Source: Hymenobacter sp. DG25B (GTDB taxonomy: Bacteria; Bacteroidota; Bacteroidia; Cytophagales; Hymenobacteraceae). From it: a stretch of DNA of 64,000 bases. Under the pieces are notes generated by a model. It made no database searches, was not told where the DNA came from, and saw nothing but the letters and a program-made list of their open reading frames with translations. Shown piece by piece: positions 63,812 to 64,000 of this stretch. Every line of letters starts with the position of its first letter. Within the stretch, counting starts at the first letter, position 1. Location of the stretch: NCBI RefSeq assembly GCF_000801315.1, contig NZ_CP010054.1:1302001-1366000 (forward strand), given 5' to 3'. The translations under genes were made by a program, and so were the position numbers.

Positions 63812-64000
63812 ATGCCAAACCCTGCCGCTATGTCTGCTGATGCTTCGCCGGATTTCCTGGCTGTATTAAACCAGTACCAACCCTTGCTGCGGCGGGTAAC
63901 CCGCGTGTATGGGGCTGATGCCGACGACCAGCAGGACCTGTACCAGGAAATAGTGCTGCAGCTTTGGCGCGCTTGGCCCCGCTTTGAAGGGCGCGCGAAA
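63812..64000 (+). CDS. ECF-type RNA polymerase sigma factor, 5' part
   Basis: 63 codons before the window ends; truncated by the edge. The start ATG at 63812 has GGAG upstream; a second Met six codons in is possible. The visible sequence reads FLAVLNQYQPLLRRVTRVYG, then DDQQDLYQEIVLQLWRAWPRF, matching sigma-70 region 2 (region 2.1-2.2) of ECF factors. The rest, and any anti-sigma gene, lie outside. Confidence 0.85.
   Translation, partial: MPNPAAMSADASPDFLAVLNQYQPLLRRVTRVYGADADDQQDLYQEIVLQLWRAWPRFEGRAK

Overview
The window looks like a chromosomal stretch of a GC-rich member of the Bacteroidota, most likely Hymenobacter or a close relative (family Hymenobacteraceae). The genus is inferred. 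The evidence is a secreted metalloprotease with a type IX secretion sorting domain, two Oar-like TonB-dependent receptors with carboxypeptidase-regulatory N-termini, MG2/plug and DUF3857 proteins, TAnnTTTG-type -7 promoter elements, and dispersed palindromes of a kind common in such genomes. No rRNA, CRISPR array, prophage or intact insertion sequence was seen. The only RNA gene found is a tRNA-Ala(GGC) on the minus strand with a clear promoter and terminator.

Layout. 1-16 kb is mostly envelope and secreted proteins: the 3' part of a helix-hairpin-helix/beta-barrel protein, an MG2-TonB-plug protein divergent from a carboxypeptidase-regulatory-domain protein, a T9SS metalloprotease, and a minus-strand operon of three DUF3857/transglutaminase-like paralogues. 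Two of those paralogues have lost the catalytic Cys and one is frameshifted at its 3' end. 16-28 kb holds an MFS transporter, catalase, an ABC exporter, lipoproteins, a HEAT-repeat/cyclophilin fusion coupled to a PAP2 phosphatase, a cupin, and the two-step cysteine pathway (CysE, cysteine synthase). 28-35 kb is a tandem pair of Oar-like receptors with nearly identical N-termini. 35-38.6 kb has an NlpC/P60 lipoprotein, a GlcD-like FAD oxidase, an FdtA-like cupin and an acyl-CoA-binding protein.

38.7-52 kb is a surface-polysaccharide locus. Asparagine synthase, UDP-glucose dehydrogenase, UDP-glucuronate decarboxylase and two GT4 glycosyltransferases lie on the plus strand, giving the route UDP-Glc to UDP-GlcA to UDP-Xyl. 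They converge on a clearly AT-rich minus-strand block of GT25, GT2, an ABC flippase-like exporter and a polytopic Wzy/EpsG-like membrane protein. The two halves meet in an 86-bp perfect palindrome that contains both stop codons. A decayed IS3-family element (49.8-50.7 kb) lies inside the AT-rich block.

52-64 kb returns to typical core genes: a TPR protein, an M42-like peptidase, a K+-dependent membrane pyrophosphatase, hpt, adk, obg, grpE and dnaJ, and the start of an ECF sigma factor cut by the window end. A two-gene glycan island (pyruvyltransferase-like and GT2) sits between obg and grpE. Two copies of a dispersed inverted repeat follow adk and dnaJ.

I recognise no wholly new multi-gene system. 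The most interesting signals are the 86-bp palindrome, the Cys-less and frameshifted DUF3857 paralogues, the bacterial acyl-CoA-binding protein with an acidic insertion, the HEAT-cyclophilin fusion, and the AT-rich glycan island with its IS relic.
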